Made by a program: the position numbers and the translations under genes
Shown here: positions 8,227-16,976 of the stretch, in pieces
Layout of the letters: every line of letters starts with the position of its first letter
Numbering within the stretch: position 1 is the first letter of the stretch
The notes under the pieces: generated by a model
Told to the model about the DNA's origin: nothing
Database searches by the model: none
What the model saw: the letters and a program-made list of their open reading frames with translations, nothing else
Assembly: GCA_020444265.1 (NCBI GenBank)
Contig: JAHLLH010000009.1
Span: 72,427 to 136,426 of the forward strand
DNA from: a bacterium
Lineage (GTDB): Bacteria; Electryoneota; Electryoneia; Electryoneales; Electryoneaceae
Reading direction: 5' to 3'
DNA: 64,000 nucleotides

Positions 8227-8957
8227 CGGTTCACCAACGTGATAAACAGTTGCTGCATGTCAGGCACATCGTGCTTCGTTTTCAGCTCCTCCGGTGCTCC
8301 CATCGCTTCGATATGCCCGGCGACCATGATTGAGACGCGCGAGCAGTATTCCGCCTCATCCATGTAGTGCGTGGTTACAAAAACCGTCGTCCCCTGGTCT
8401 GCGAGTTCGTAAATGAGGTCCCAGAATTGACGTCGGGCGATGGGATCAACCCCGCTGGTGGGTTCATCGAGGAAGAGGATGTTGGGACGATGGATCACGG
8501 AACAACCGAGTGCCAGACGCTGCTTGTATCCCAACGAGAGATCAACGGTCATCGTACGACCCTTGTCCTCGAGACCAACTCGTGCCAGCAATTCAGTGGA
8601 ACGGCTTCGGATTTCGGCTTTGTCAAGCCCATACACACCACCATAAAACTCGAGATTTTCGATTACATGGAGGTCGTTATAGAGGCTGAATTTCTGGCTC
8701 ATGTAGCCGATGTGACGCTTCACCTCTTCCGCTTTGCTGCTGATCGGAAGACCATCTACCCACGCTTCCCCTTCGGTCGGTGCAAGCAGGCCGCAGAGCA
8801 TTCGGATAGCGGTCGTTTTGCCGGCGCCGTTTGCCCCGAGGAAGCCGAAAATCTCACCCGGCTTGACCGCCAGATCGATGGCATCCACTGCGGTGAAGCT
8901 GCCAAAGCGACGAGTCAGTTTGTCTGTCCGGACCGCATAGCCGTTGTTGTCGTTCAC
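8223..8957 (-). CDS. ABC transporter ATP-binding protein (matches C-terminal half of YbhF)
   Basis: 244 residues from a GTG that overlaps the stop of the preceding ATPase gene (GTGA). Walker A is GANGAGKTT (41-49), Walker B with the catalytic Glu is ILFLDEP (160-166), and the signature loop is LSLGY (140-144) rather than the usual LSGGQ. The LSLGYKQR variant is what I recall from the second ATPase domain of YbhF-type fused proteins. Here the two domains are separate genes. A longer in-frame start at 9050 would lie inside the upstream gene and is not favoured. It pairs with the upstream ATPase to drive the two permeases. Confidence 0.9.
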   Translation of the reverse strand: MNDNNGYAVRTDKLTRRFGSFTAVDAIDLAVKPGEIFGFLGANGAGKTTAIRMLCGLLAPTEGEAWVDGLPISSKAEEVKRHIGYMSQKFSLYNDLHVIENLEFYGGVYGLDKAEIRSRSTELLARVGLEDKGRTMTVDLSLGYKQRLALGCSVIHRPNILFLDEPTSGVDPIARRQFWDLIYELADQGTTVFVTTHYMDEAEYCSRVSIMVAGHIEAMGAPEELKTKHDVPDMQQLFITLVNR

Positions 8958-9898
8958 ACCGCCTCCTCGCCCTGGTCCTGCAAAAGGGCGACAAAGGTAT
9001 CCTCGACAGAAGGGGCGATCTCTTCCAACTCGGCACCGTAGCCATGGCAAGTCAGGCGAATCGCCTCTTCCTGTTCGTCGTTCTCGTAGACAACATGCAA
9101 ACGTGCCCCGAAGCGATGGACATTTATACCCGGCAGATGTAAGGCATCGAGGCCGCGTCGCACCCGCAAGATATCAGGGCTGCGCACTTCGAGCAGCCGC
9201 TTGCCAAACGCCCTGGTGACCTCGTCCGGCGTACCTTGGGTAATCAGTTTGCCATGATGCATCAGTGCGAGACGGTCGCAGAGCTGGGCCTCGTCCATGT
9301 AGGCCGTGGTCACAATGATCGACAGGCCATCGTTGGCAAGGTCGCGGAGAATGGTCCAGAATTCCTGGCGACTGACCGGATCGACACCAAATGTTGGTTC
9401 GTCGAGGATCAGCAATTCTGGGGTGTGGATCAGGGTGCAGATAAGGGCGAGTTTCTGCTTCATCCCACCGGATAATGCCCCCGCCTTGCGTTTGCGGAAG
9501 GACTGTAGACGGCTGAAATCCATCAGACGCGGCTCGTTTTGCGCGACATCCTCTTTCGAAACGAGATAGAGGTCAGCGAAAAAGCGGAGATTTTCAACCA
9601 CACTCAAGTCAGGGTAGAGACTGAATCGTTGCGGCATGTACCCGATCCGTTCCCGTACCTCGTGGGTCTGGGTGACAGGGTCAAAGCCGAGCAAATCGAC
9701 ATCGCCAACATCCGGCACCATCAACCCGCAGAGGATGCGCATCAGGGTCGTCTTCCCGGCACCATCCGGGCCGATGATTCCGAAAATTTCGCCAGGCTTG
9801 GTTTGGATGTCGACACCACGTAGTGCCTGCACCTCCCCGAATGATTTGTGCAGGTTCCGGATGGTCAGTGCCCTCTTGGTTTCGACTTCCGCAATCAT
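8954..9898 (-). CDS. ABC transporter ATP-binding protein (matches N-terminal half of YbhF)
   Basis: 314 residues. Walker A is GPDGAGKTT (43-51), the signature is LSGGM (142-146), and Walker B is LLILDEP (162-168). After residue 230 there is a roughly 80-residue C-terminal extension (DILRVRRGLDAL to VEDTFVALLQ), as in DrrA/YbhF-type drug-exporter ATPases. With the following gene it forms an asymmetric ATPase pair with one canonical and one variant signature. The ATG overlaps the end of the HlyD-family gene by four bases. Confidence 0.9.
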   Translation of the reverse strand: MIAEVETKRALTIRNLHKSFGEVQALRGVDIQTKPGEIFGIIGPDGAGKTTLMRILCGLMVPDVGDVDLLGFDPVTQTHEVRERIGYMPQRFSLYPDLSVVENLRFFADLYLVSKEDVAQNEPRLMDFSRLQSFRKRKAGALSGGMKQKLALICTLIHTPELLILDEPTFGVDPVSRQEFWTILRDLANDGLSIIVTTAYMDEAQLCDRLALMHHGKLITQGTPDEVTRAFGKRLLEVRSPDILRVRRGLDALHLPGINVHRFGARLHVVYENDEQEEAIRLTCHGYGAELEEIAPSVEDTFVALLQDQGEEAV

Positions 9899-10878
9899 CC
9901 CTGCACCTTGGGCAAGCGGATTTCGGCGGGCATGCCGATGTGCAGACGGCCATCCGGGTTGGAGACGGTCACCTTTATTGCATAAACCAGCTGCGCGCGC
10001 GCGTTGCGGGTCTGTGCATTCTTGGGGGTGAACTCGGCCTCATCGCTGATCCAGGAGACTGTTCCCTGCAAAACCTCACCCTCCAGCGCATCGACCAGAA
10101 CCTCAACCTTCTGCCCAAGTTTGACGCGATCCATATCCTCAATGTCGAGGTAGACTCGCAAGTCGAGAATGGAAAGATCAGCCATGCGCAGCAGTGAGCT
10201 GCCCATTCCGGCTACTTCGCCGGGTTCAACGTTTCGCAGCAGGATGGTGCCGTCACGCGGGGCAGTGATGATGCCTTCCTCGAGTTGACGGTCCAGCACA
10301 GCCAACCCGGCATCCAGCTTGGCCCCCTCAGCGGCGAGGGCATCGATCTGATTCCTTGCTGCAGATACCTGCGCTGCGGTAACATCACGCCTGGTTTGCG
10401 CCTCGTCCACTTGTTGCTGAGTGACACTTCCCTGCTCGATGAGCTGCTGCAAACGGGCCAGTGTCTTCTCTTGCAAGCGAAGAGTTTCTCGGGCTTGGGT
10501 GAGCTGGTCCCGGGCACCACGCATCTGCGCGTCAATGGTGGCACGATTGGCAGCGGTCTGGGCTCGCTGGAGTTGAAGCAGTTCCGTGTCGAGTCGAATC
10601 AGGGTGTCGCCCTGCGCAACTCGTTCGCCCTCTTCCACCCGTACCACGCTGATACGTGCTGGCAGGGTCGTACCGATGTCTATTCGTTTCGCCTCAAGTG
10701 TCCCGGACGGGTTCGGTCCATCATCGCCCGATGAACAGCCGATGGTACCAAACACTGCGATCAGCAGCAGGGTGATCAGGCCGAAAAGGGTGACAGAGAT
10801 GTAGCTGCCGCGTGTACGACTGGATTCCTGGTTCATGGTGCTGCTCTCCAGGGTTACATGCTGTTCGTTCATGATCAA
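9895..10878 (-). CDS. HlyD-family periplasmic adaptor (membrane fusion protein)
   Basis: 327 residues. A transmembrane or signal segment spans about 28-46 and is followed by IGCSSGDDG, which reads as a possible lipobox, so the protein may be a lipoprotein rather than an inner-membrane anchored adaptor. Next come a lipoyl-like half (ARISVVRVEEGERVAQGDTLIRLD), a long alpha-hairpin coiled coil (about 100-205) and the second lipoyl/beta-barrel half. It links the ABC permeases to the TolC-like outer-membrane factor. The start could also be the ATG at 10836, which would leave a shorter leader. It sits three bases after the TolC-family gene. Equivalent to YbhG of the E. coli system. Confidence 0.9.
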   Translation of the reverse strand: MIMNEQHVTLESSTMNQESSRTRGSYISVTLFGLITLLLIAVFGTIGCSSGDDGPNPSGTLEAKRIDIGTTLPARISVVRVEEGERVAQGDTLIRLDTELLQLQRAQTAANRATIDAQMRGARDQLTQARETLRLQEKTLARLQQLIEQGSVTQQQVDEAQTRRDVTAAQVSAARNQIDALAAEGAKLDAGLAVLDRQLEEGIITAPRDGTILLRNVEPGEVAGMGSSLLRMADLSILDLRVYLDIEDMDRVKLGQKVEVLVDALEGEVLQGTVSWISDEAEFTPKNAQTRNARAQLVYAIKVTVSNPDGRLHIGMPAEIRLPKVQG

Positions 10879-10881
10879 ATC

Positions 10882-12189
10882 CTACTTGCCGAGTGTGAAA
10901 AGGAGTTCGTTTTCTGCCAGACGAATCTTCGCTTGGGCGGTAACACGGTTCCGTTGGGCCATAGTGAGCTCGTCCTCAGCATCGAGTCGTTCACTCTCTG
11001 TCGCGAGCCCCTGTTTGTAACGCTGAGTGAGCAGTGAGAGACGTTCCCGGTAGAGCTCCACCCGTTCGGTTGCCAGTTCATGGTCACGTGCAGCAGCGTC
11101 AAGTTGAACATGCGCCGTCTTCGCGCGGGTTTGCCAAGCCTGTTCCGCTTCACTGCGACCATGCTGGATGGCGTCCTGCATTGCTCGTGCCTGTTGAGTG
11201 CGGCTGTCGCGTTGCCCCCAATCAAAGAGGGTCCAGCTCAATCGCACGCCGACAGTCGCGTAGTCCATCCACTCATTACTCACCATGTCGATGCCCGGCT
11301 TGCCGTAATGCATTGCCGCCTGGGCGGAAACGGTTGGAAAGAGGCTGCCACGGGATGCGTCAGCACGATACCCACCGCTGGCCCCACGTGCTTTCAACGC
11401 GAGCAAATCAGGCCGTTGCGAGATGGGGTGACTACCCCTGTCATCATGTATTAACGACTGCTCGAGGTCTCCAGAGGGAATAATCTCCTGCCCTGTATGA
11501 CCGGTGAGACGACCCAACATCAACCGGCTGGAGCGGACCCCAGCTTGAGCATTGACCAGGCCACGCTCAGCCTCTTTCAGACGCGCTTCGGTGAGGAGAC
11601 GTGCTTCACGATTCGCCATGCCCTGTTCGATCAGACCATTCACTTCCACGAGGTGACGCTGGAGTGATTCCACCGCCTGGGTGGCAAGGTCGAAGGCTTC
11701 CTGCGCCGCAAGAGCCTGGAAGTAAGCGGCACGCACCTGGTAGACCAGCTTCAGGCTGTCCGATGCGAACTCGAAACGACTCGCTTTCGCATCCTCAGCT
11801 GCAGATCGCTCGAGATTGTTCAGGCTGCCGCCGGTGTATAGCGGCGCGCTGACCGCCAGGGCGAGGTCAAAATTGGTACCATCCCCGAACTCGATCTCTG
11901 GCGGAGTAAAGATTGGATTCGGTGGAATGTCGAGATCGAGCTTCATTGTTTCGCTGACCCAGTCCGCTTTTCCGTTCAAACCGACGGTCGGGAGACGGTT
12001 GGCCTTACTCCAGCGCTGGTTCTGAGAGGCAGCGTAGACGCTTGCGCGACTCGCCTCAAGCGAATGTGAACTGCTGACCGCCTGCTCAATGCACGCCTCG
12101 AGGGAGGTGCCAACCTCGGACGCGTACCCTGTCACGAGGAAGACACTCAGGACGATGGTGAGGATTAACAGGATGCGGAATACTTTCAT
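10882..12189 (-). CDS. TolC-family outer-membrane efflux protein
   Basis: 435 residues with a signal peptide (cleavage probably after about residue 24). It has two repeated OEP-type halves with long amphipathic helices, for example ALAAQEAFDLATQAVESLQRHLVE in the first half and the matching TQQARAMQDAIQHGRSEAEQ segment in the second. Its neighbours make it the exit duct of a tripartite ABC exporter. E. coli relies on the distant tolC for this role, so having the gene inside the operon is a difference from cecR-ybhGFSR. Start and stop overlap flanking genes by four bases or less. Confidence 0.92.
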   Translation of the reverse strand: MKVFRILLILTIVLSVFLVTGYASEVGTSLEACIEQAVSSSHSLEASRASVYAASQNQRWSKANRLPTVGLNGKADWVSETMKLDLDIPPNPIFTPPEIEFGDGTNFDLALAVSAPLYTGGSLNNLERSAAEDAKASRFEFASDSLKLVYQVRAAYFQALAAQEAFDLATQAVESLQRHLVEVNGLIEQGMANREARLLTEARLKEAERGLVNAQAGVRSSRLMLGRLTGHTGQEIIPSGDLEQSLIHDDRGSHPISQRPDLLALKARGASGGYRADASRGSLFPTVSAQAAMHYGKPGIDMVSNEWMDYATVGVRLSWTLFDWGQRDSRTQQARAMQDAIQHGRSEAEQAWQTRAKTAHVQLDAAARDHELATERVELYRERLSLLTQRYKQGLATESERLDAEDELTMAQRNRVTAQAKIRLAENELLFTLGK

Positions 12190-12935
12190 GATTCTGTCCT
12201 CATCAACCCTTGTTGCAGGATGGTTTTCATCGACTTACGGTGGACCTGCCATTGCTCCGGATCATTAAAGTCGATTCCGGCGACAATCGAGAAGAAGGTT
12301 TCGACAAACATCGAGCTGTAGCTGACCCCTAACAGGTAGAGCATCACAGAATCGAGCGGCAGGTCGCGAATCTCACCCTGCTCGATCCCCGACCCTATCA
12401 CCTTGAACATCAGTTGACGGAGGCCGCGTGGTCCCTGCTCGCCCAGTTCTTCAATAATCTCACGAAGCATCATGCCACCGTCCGCAATCTCGCGCAGGAT
12501 GATTTTGCGAAACATGGGCCGTTTCCGAAGCTGCTCGATCAGACGCAGGGGGAATTCACTGACGAATCCGACGGGGCGAGTGTCCTCCTGCATCATCGAG
12601 GAGATCATGATGAAGAGTGTATAAAGCTGATCGATGATCACTCGTTTATACAGCTGCTGTTTGTTACCGAAGTAGTAGTGAATCATCGCCTGGTTGACAT
12701 CTGCCGCCAACGCAATTTCACGTGTACTGGCTCCTTCAAAACTCTTCTCCGCAAACAGGGTTCGCGCCGCTTCAAGGATCCTTGCCTGGGGGCTGTTCGG
12801 GTCGGTGGGGGGCAGGTGCTGCTTCGGAATGTTGCGCACGAAGTTGACGACCATTGGATTGCCATCCCCATCGAGAAGCTTTTTCACTTGCTTCGAATAG
12901 TCAAACTCGTGGTCCGGGTGCTTTGCTGCGCTCAT
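12186..12935 (-). CDS. TetR-family transcriptional regulator (CecR-like position)
   Basis: 249 residues. The helix-turn-helix is in ASTREIALAADVNQAMIHYYFG (about residues 64-86), followed by an effector-binding helical domain of about 150 residues. It has an unusual N-terminal extension of about 50 residues (DYSKQVKKLLDGDGNPM and onward) before the first HTH helix, longer than typical TetR proteins. It heads the efflux operon and overlaps the tolC-like gene by four bases. As the first gene of its own operon it probably represses itself and the exporter, as CecR (YbiH) does for ybhGFSR. The inverted repeat just upstream is the likely operator. Confidence 0.9.
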   Translation of the reverse strand: MSAAKHPDHEFDYSKQVKKLLDGDGNPMVVNFVRNIPKQHLPPTDPNSPQARILEAARTLFAEKSFEGASTREIALAADVNQAMIHYYFGNKQQLYKRVIIDQLYTLFIMISSMMQEDTRPVGFVSEFPLRLIEQLRKRPMFRKIILREIADGGMMLREIIEELGEQGPRGLRQLMFKVIGSGIEQGEIRDLPLDSVMLYLLGVSYSSMFVETFFSIVAGIDFNDPEQWQVHRKSMKTILQQGLMRTES

Positions 12936-12966
12936 GGTTCTGTTCCGCTCGATTGTTTAATCGTTC

Positions 12967-12988
12967 GATTTAATCAAATGACTAAATC
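12967..12988. promoter_or_regulatory. Candidate operator of the TetR/efflux operon
   Basis: GATTTA-N10-TAAATC is a perfect 6-bp inverted repeat inside a strongly AT-rich, repeat-like stretch (12950-13000) with further TTTAATC and TAAATC half-sites. It lies about 32-53 bases before the TetR start codon, the usual place for an autorepressor site and promoter. Assignment is by position and symmetry only. Confidence 0.5.
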
Positions 12989-13000
12989 AAGCGATAAATT

Positions 13001-13487
13001 AAGAAGAGAGAACGGTCTTGTCAAGTGGGGTGGCTCTTCATGAGAGGAGATGGTGCGGAGATACAGCTGCTGGCTGATCAATGAGTGACAGTTTCCTGCT
13101 GAATTCTTGAGTCCTTGGGGCATGATCACCTTGCCTAATCAGCATGATTGTTGATCCGTATGAGAGGAACTGTGGTGTTTTATCTCTCCTATTGCCCCCT
13201 CCCGAAGTCAGACAGACAAGCAGAGTACGTCCCGATCCAGGGTATCAATAAGAACGCAGAGACGAATCCTCATTTGTCTGTACATACGAAAAAAACGGTG
13301 TAGCCTGCTTTGAATGGGTGTATTGCTGATAAACTGGTAAATGATGAGCGATCGGTCATCCTCTATGATTTGGTTGCCAGCACTCGTATCGGGGTGCACG
13401 CACAGGAAAGATCCGTGCATGTTGCGCGAGTTGCCCCAAGACGGCAGACGGCAGACAGCAGGGACGCTGAAACTGAGGCAGCCCACC
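13001..13487. other. Intergenic region without a recognisable gene
   Basis: Between the efflux operon promoter and the exported protein gene. Open frames here look like chance readings. It contains one short repeat, GTGACAGTTTCCTGCTG at 13085-13101, that recurs almost exactly at 15950-15967. Nothing else could be supported. Confidence 0.5.
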
Positions 13488-14243
13488 TCACTCCGGAACA
13501 GGTCCCTTTCCCCAGGGTGGGGTGTTGAAGTCGGATGGCGGCGGGACAGTGATGCTGCCCTGCCCCGCGATGGGGACCCAGGCTTCGCCTGCACCCTGGC
13601 CGTAGAGGGTGTCGAGCTGCACCTTGACCCAGCCATTGCCGCCGGGAGTTATGGGTTGAGGCGAGGCATTCCCCAAGGGGCTGGGTGCTGTGCCCGGTTG
13701 AGGCGACTGCTGGATGTAGACACCGGAGGATGCAGTGATCGTCCGTGGCTTCTTCTTCACGATCTCATGCATGGCCTTGCTGCGTGGTGGGGAAGCGGGG
13801 CGGATGACCGTATTGCCATTTTCCACGGTAATCAGCACTCCTTGCGGGCTGGACCAGGGAGCGATACCGCCTTCAAGTCGAGCATCCTGTATGACCAGGT
13901 GGACTGCTGGAGAGTTGTCCGGCAGGGCAATCCAGTAGCCTCGTCCCACCTTCAGCTCGCTCAGGGTGCCGCGCCAACGGTTCTCATTGCTGTCGTAGAA
14001 GCTGCCTTCGACGGTCGATTGGTCGGCGGTTTGGATTCGTGCCGCCCTGTGCCATTGCACCCCGCCCGGGAGTTGGTCGCCGAGGAGGGTGTCCAGGGTG
14101 GTGGTGTCCGGAAGGGAGAGGAAGCGAACGTAAAAAACACCCGGCCCGAGGTCCAGGGTAGCATCCTCAGCATGGGTAATTCCGCCCGCCACAGTGGTCA
14201 CCAGGCAGGCAACGAGAAAAAGCGATTTGTGCAGCTTCATCAT
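13488..14243 (-). CDS. Exported protein of unknown function
   Basis: 251 residues with a clear signal peptide (KSLFLVACLVTTVAGGITHA, cleavage near residue 25). The mature part begins with a beta-rich region containing LSELKVGRGYWIALPD, a pattern common in secreted beta-sandwich repeats of FCB-group bacteria where a phrase like GxGYWI closes a strand pair. The last 90 residues are Pro/Gly/Ser/Thr-rich and probably extended. No enzymatic motif seen. It stands alone on the minus strand, divergent from the S4-domain gene. The function is not assignable; a surface or periplasmic role is inference. Confidence 0.72.
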   Translation of the reverse strand: MMKLHKSLFLVACLVTTVAGGITHAEDATLDLGPGVFYVRFLSLPDTTTLDTLLGDQLPGGVQWHRAARIQTADQSTVEGSFYDSNENRWRGTLSELKVGRGYWIALPDNSPAVHLVIQDARLEGGIAPWSSPQGVLITVENGNTVIRPASPPRSKAMHEIVKKKPRTITASSGVYIQQSPQPGTAPSPLGNASPQPITPGGNGWVKVQLDTLYGQGAGEAWVPIAGQGSITVPPPSDFNTPPWGKGPVPE

Positions 14244-14392
14244 CTCCTCCGTCTATCGTACCAGAAGGTTGGGTGATTGCTAGCTCAGGATCAAGATAGA
14301 GAGGGAGACCTTGCACAGCGGTTGCTCGGGAGGATGTGGGGTTGTAGCTTGGTGCCGTTCCAATTGTTGGACTGTTTTAGAGGGATCTTCCG

Positions 14393-14773
14393 ATGCCGGA
14401 CGGACTTCGTCTCGATCACTACCTTCACCGGGCGCGGTTGTTCAAGAGCCGTACCCAGGCGACGGATGCGTGCCGTGAGGGACGTGTTTTGATCGAAGAC
14501 AAGCCCGGCAAATCAGCATCCGAGGTGCATGAAGGCGACCTGCTTCGCATCCGTGAAAAGGGCCTCTATCGTCACATCCGCATTTTGCAGTTGCCTGGCA
14601 AAAACATGTCGAAGGTGGATGCGAAGGAGACCTGGAGTGACGAGACCCCGGATGAGGTCAAGCTCCAGCGTGAGCAGATCCACCAGGCCAACCGGATGAA
14701 GCTCGGTAAGGCTGAGGGGATTCGTCCAACCAAGAAGGAACGCCGTAAGCTCGATAAACTGCGGGGCCGTTGA
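14393..14773 (+). CDS. S4-domain RNA-binding protein, Hsp15 (HslR)-like
   Basis: 126 residues, the usual length. The S4 domain is at the N-terminus (LRLDHYLHRARLFKSRTQATDACREGRVLI, residues 5-34), followed by the second strand pair and a long basic C-terminal helix (KLGKAEGIRPTKKERRKLDK). In E. coli Hsp15 binds free 50S subunits carrying nascent chains after stress. It precedes the PtsN-like gene by 34 bases on the same strand. It could instead be a minor S4 family member, but the basic tail favours Hsp15. Confidence 0.82.
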   Translation: MPDGLRLDHYLHRARLFKSRTQATDACREGRVLIEDKPGKSASEVHEGDLLRIREKGLYRHIRILQLPGKNMSKVDAKETWSDETPDEVKLQREQIHQANRMKLGKAEGIRPTKKERRKLDKLRGR

Positions 14774-14807
14774 TAGCGGGCCGTTTCAGGAAGCGAAGGA
14801 AGGTTCC

Positions 14808-15269
14808 ATGAAGTCTTTTCACCTCCCCGATGTACTGCGACGCGAGAACATTTTCTTCGACCTTCCCGGTACGACCAGTAGTGAGCTCATTCGCAACATC
14901 GCCGCCAAGCTTGCGGAATGTGATGAAATCCGTGATGCGGACAAGATGGCGCTAGCTGCAATCGAACGTGAAGAAGAACTTCCAACCGGGATCGAATCGG
15001 GGATTGCGCTTCCCCACGCACGTACCGATGCGGTCCGTAAACTCCTCTGCGCGTTTGCACGTCCGGCCAACCCGATCAATTTCGAAAGTCCCGACGGCAA
15101 GCCGTGCGATCTGGTCTTTTTCGCTGCAGTTCCGACCGATGGAGTGGATGACTATCTCCACCTTACCGCCAGCCTGATCCGTAAGCTTCACCATACCGAT
15201 GTGGCCGACCAATTGCGCAATGCGAACAGTGCGGACGATATTCTGAAGGTGCTTGGAGCCAAGTCCTGA
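14808..15269 (+). CDS. PTS EIIA domain protein (fructose/nitrogen type, PtsN-like)
   Basis: 153 residues of the EIIA-Fru/Mtl/Ntr fold. The phosphorylation site is His70 in GIALPHARTDAV. The flanking ELPTGIESG and the C-terminal segment VDDYLHLTASLIRKLHH are typical. Single-domain proteins of this kind act as regulators rather than transporters. No EIIB or EIIC of the same class is nearby, while HPr kinase and mannose-type EIIA and EIIB genes occur around 55-57 kb. RBS GGAAGG precedes the ATG. It is followed by a MerR-type regulator about 200 bases on. Confidence 0.9.
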   Translation: MKSFHLPDVLRRENIFFDLPGTTSSELIRNIAAKLAECDEIRDADKMALAAIEREEELPTGIESGIALPHARTDAVRKLLCAFARPANPINFESPDGKPCDLVFFAAVPTDGVDDYLHLTASLIRKLHHTDVADQLRNANSADDILKVLGAKS

Positions 15270-15465
15270 CAGTCCTTTCCGCTTTTTGTTTCCCAATACT
15301 CCACTTCTTGTTGCCCGGGAGCCTGCTCCCCTGCGCTCAAGGTTTTTGGGATTCCTGCCGATAGATAGACAGGAAGTTATCCTTACTTGCAAGGGGGGAT
15401 ACTTCCCAGATCCGAAAGCTCACTCGGCATGGATTGGACCCATGTCGGCAGGAAGGGAGCTTCTT

Positions 15466-15873
15466 ATGTCCGTAGGCGACAATCCAAGTACCGACCGCGC
15501 CCTGTACAGTATCTCGCAGGTGAATGCACTTACCGGGGTCAGCACGCCTACCATCCGCAAGTGGGAAACGGCTTTCAGGGATTACCTGGCGGTTGTTCGA
15601 ACGAGTGGTGGTCAGCGTCGCTTCAACCAGGAAGCGGTCGAGAAGATCGAAACCCTCAAGCGGCTGATTTACGAGGATGGTCTGTCCCTCGAAGGGGCAC
15701 GAAGACGTCTCGAGGATCTCGAGATGGGAGATGCGCCGGAGATACCGGCAGACAACTCCTTCGAAAAGCTGTCCGAGATGGTGACCGAACTTCTACTACG
15801 CAAACTGTTCCGTGAAGGCATCAACCCGTCGGTGAACAACCTGGATGGGGTCCCGCAACGCGGCGATGGCTGA
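15466..15873 (+). CDS. MerR-family transcriptional regulator
   Basis: 135 residues from the ATG preceded by GGAAGGGAG; a longer in-frame reading upstream has no ribosome site and overlaps ptsN. The winged HTH is YSISQVNALTGVSTPTIRKWETAF (about 14-37) with the wing TSGGQRRFNQEAVEKI. The dimer helix region LIYEDGLSLEGARRRLEDLE follows, as in the YcgE/HspR-like branch common next to translation genes. The C-terminus is short and has no obvious metal-binding cysteines, so it is probably a DNA-binding protein without a MerR-type metal sensor. Target unknown. Confidence 0.85.
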   Translation: MSVGDNPSTDRALYSISQVNALTGVSTPTIRKWETAFRDYLAVVRTSGGQRRFNQEAVEKIETLKRLIYEDGLSLEGARRRLEDLEMGDAPEIPADNSFEKLSEMVTELLLRKLFREGINPSVNNLDGVPQRGDG

Positions 15874-15900
15874 GTCACGATAACAGCACTGTACCTCCCG

Positions 15901-15924
15901 AAAAAGCCCGGCGACGCCGGGCTT
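15901..15924 (-). terminator. Terminator for the minus-strand secreted-protein operon (may act both ways)
   Basis: A 9-bp stem (AAGCCCGGC / GCCGGGCTT) has a 3-base loop. Read on the minus strand it ends in a T-run (complement of the A-run at 15901-15905), 166 bases after the last gene of the 16-21 kb operon. It also lies 28 bases after the MerR stop, but with no plus-strand T-run. Confidence 0.75.
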
Positions 15925-16089
15925 GAGGTGCTTGATACAGGTTTAAGGTGTGACAGTTTCCCTGCTGGATCAACGATTGTCATCTACGCGTGCGACACGA
16001 ATTGTATTCTACCTGATGGTGATGCGTGTGAGGGGTTCTGTCACGTGAAGTCCAGACGGTTCGAGAGGTGAGTCTCGGCTTCGGTTACC

Positions 16090-16968
16090 TTATTTCCAAA
16101 GAAGGGTATCTCCGCACACCTCCATCAGTCCCTCATCCAGCAGGTCGCGCCAGGTTTTGTCAGAATAGGTTGCATTCCTGAAACGGGGATTTTGATTCGG
16201 GTCAAGTCTGTGAACCTCTGTGGTCACAATTCGCCTACCGTATTCTTTCGCACCCGCACAGTCACCAGCATGGACTCGATCCCAGAACAGGTCACCGAGA
16301 AAAAAGAGGTTGTGCGGGAATTTTTCCAGCATGATTGCGGCCATACTGGGATCGTCCATTTTTCCGATATCCCAGACCCACATCAGAGAATCGATTGCAG
16401 TCTCAAGCGATTGCCAGACCACAGGGATGGCTGCCTGCGAAACGTGGATAGGCTTGGACTCATCTCTGGTGCTATCCAGCAGAACGAGTTGCATGTTCCA
16501 TGCGATCGTGGAGTCCGGGATGTTGATGGTCCGAAGATTCACAGGGAAATGGTAGTACCTGCGGTACGATGGTTCAGGTGGTTGGAGTGAATCGGTTGGT
16601 GTACCTGTGGTTACCGCGAAGTGTTCTGTTTTATGACCGTCCGCGCTGGTAAAACGGAGCCGAAGGAAAGGCCTCACATCCCCCCAGCAGGGATCAGGGG
16701 TTGGAAAGGGAAGGGCAGGATTCTCATCCAGCCAATAAAGTTCGAAGATCCAGTGGACGAGTGGTTCGCCATCCCCATTCGACCATACCCGGACAAATGG
16801 ATCAGCCCCAAACCGGGAAATGTAATCCTGTTCGACCTGCGGCATGTTCGAATAGAGCCCGCCATCTCCACCTCCATCAAATGTCATCCTGACTTCCGTA
16901 GGCCTCGCAGAGAGAGAAGATGCAACAATCAGAAGCAGGATGAATACTGATGCAATGGTTGTTCTCAT
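16090..16968 (-). CDS. Exported protein, paralog 1 of a three-member family
   Basis: 292 residues from the ATG. An in-frame TTG at 16980 overlapping the previous stop is possible but less likely. A signal peptide (about residues 1-21) is followed by a beta-rich half with YISRFGADPFVRVW and a helical C-terminal part. Shared with the next two upstream genes are a DSLMW motif, FPHN, a central Cys in a YxxR helix, and CGDT near the C-terminus. The helical part resembles a TPR-like hairpin. It is the most divergent of the three and lacks the TTGLTQYA ending. Last gene of the operon led by the predicted metzincin protease. Function unknown. Confidence 0.78.
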   Translation of the reverse strand: MRTTIASVFILLLIVASSLSARPTEVRMTFDGGGDGGLYSNMPQVEQDYISRFGADPFVRVWSNGDGEPLVHWIFELYWLDENPALPFPTPDPCWGDVRPFLRLRFTSADGHKTEHFAVTTGTPTDSLQPPEPSYRRYYHFPVNLRTINIPDSTIAWNMQLVLLDSTRDESKPIHVSQAAIPVVWQSLETAIDSLMWVWDIGKMDDPSMAAIMLEKFPHNLFFLGDLFWDRVHAGDCAGAKEYGRRIVTTEVHRLDPNQNPRFRNATYSDKTWRDLLDEGLMEVCGDTLLWK

Positions 16969-16976
16969 GTTGGCTT

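Noticed and set aside
13341..14276. 311-codon plus-strand open frame over the exported-protein gene
   Set aside because: The minus-strand reading has a signal peptide and a plausible start. The plus-strand protein is Arg/Gly/Cys-rich and unlike any family.
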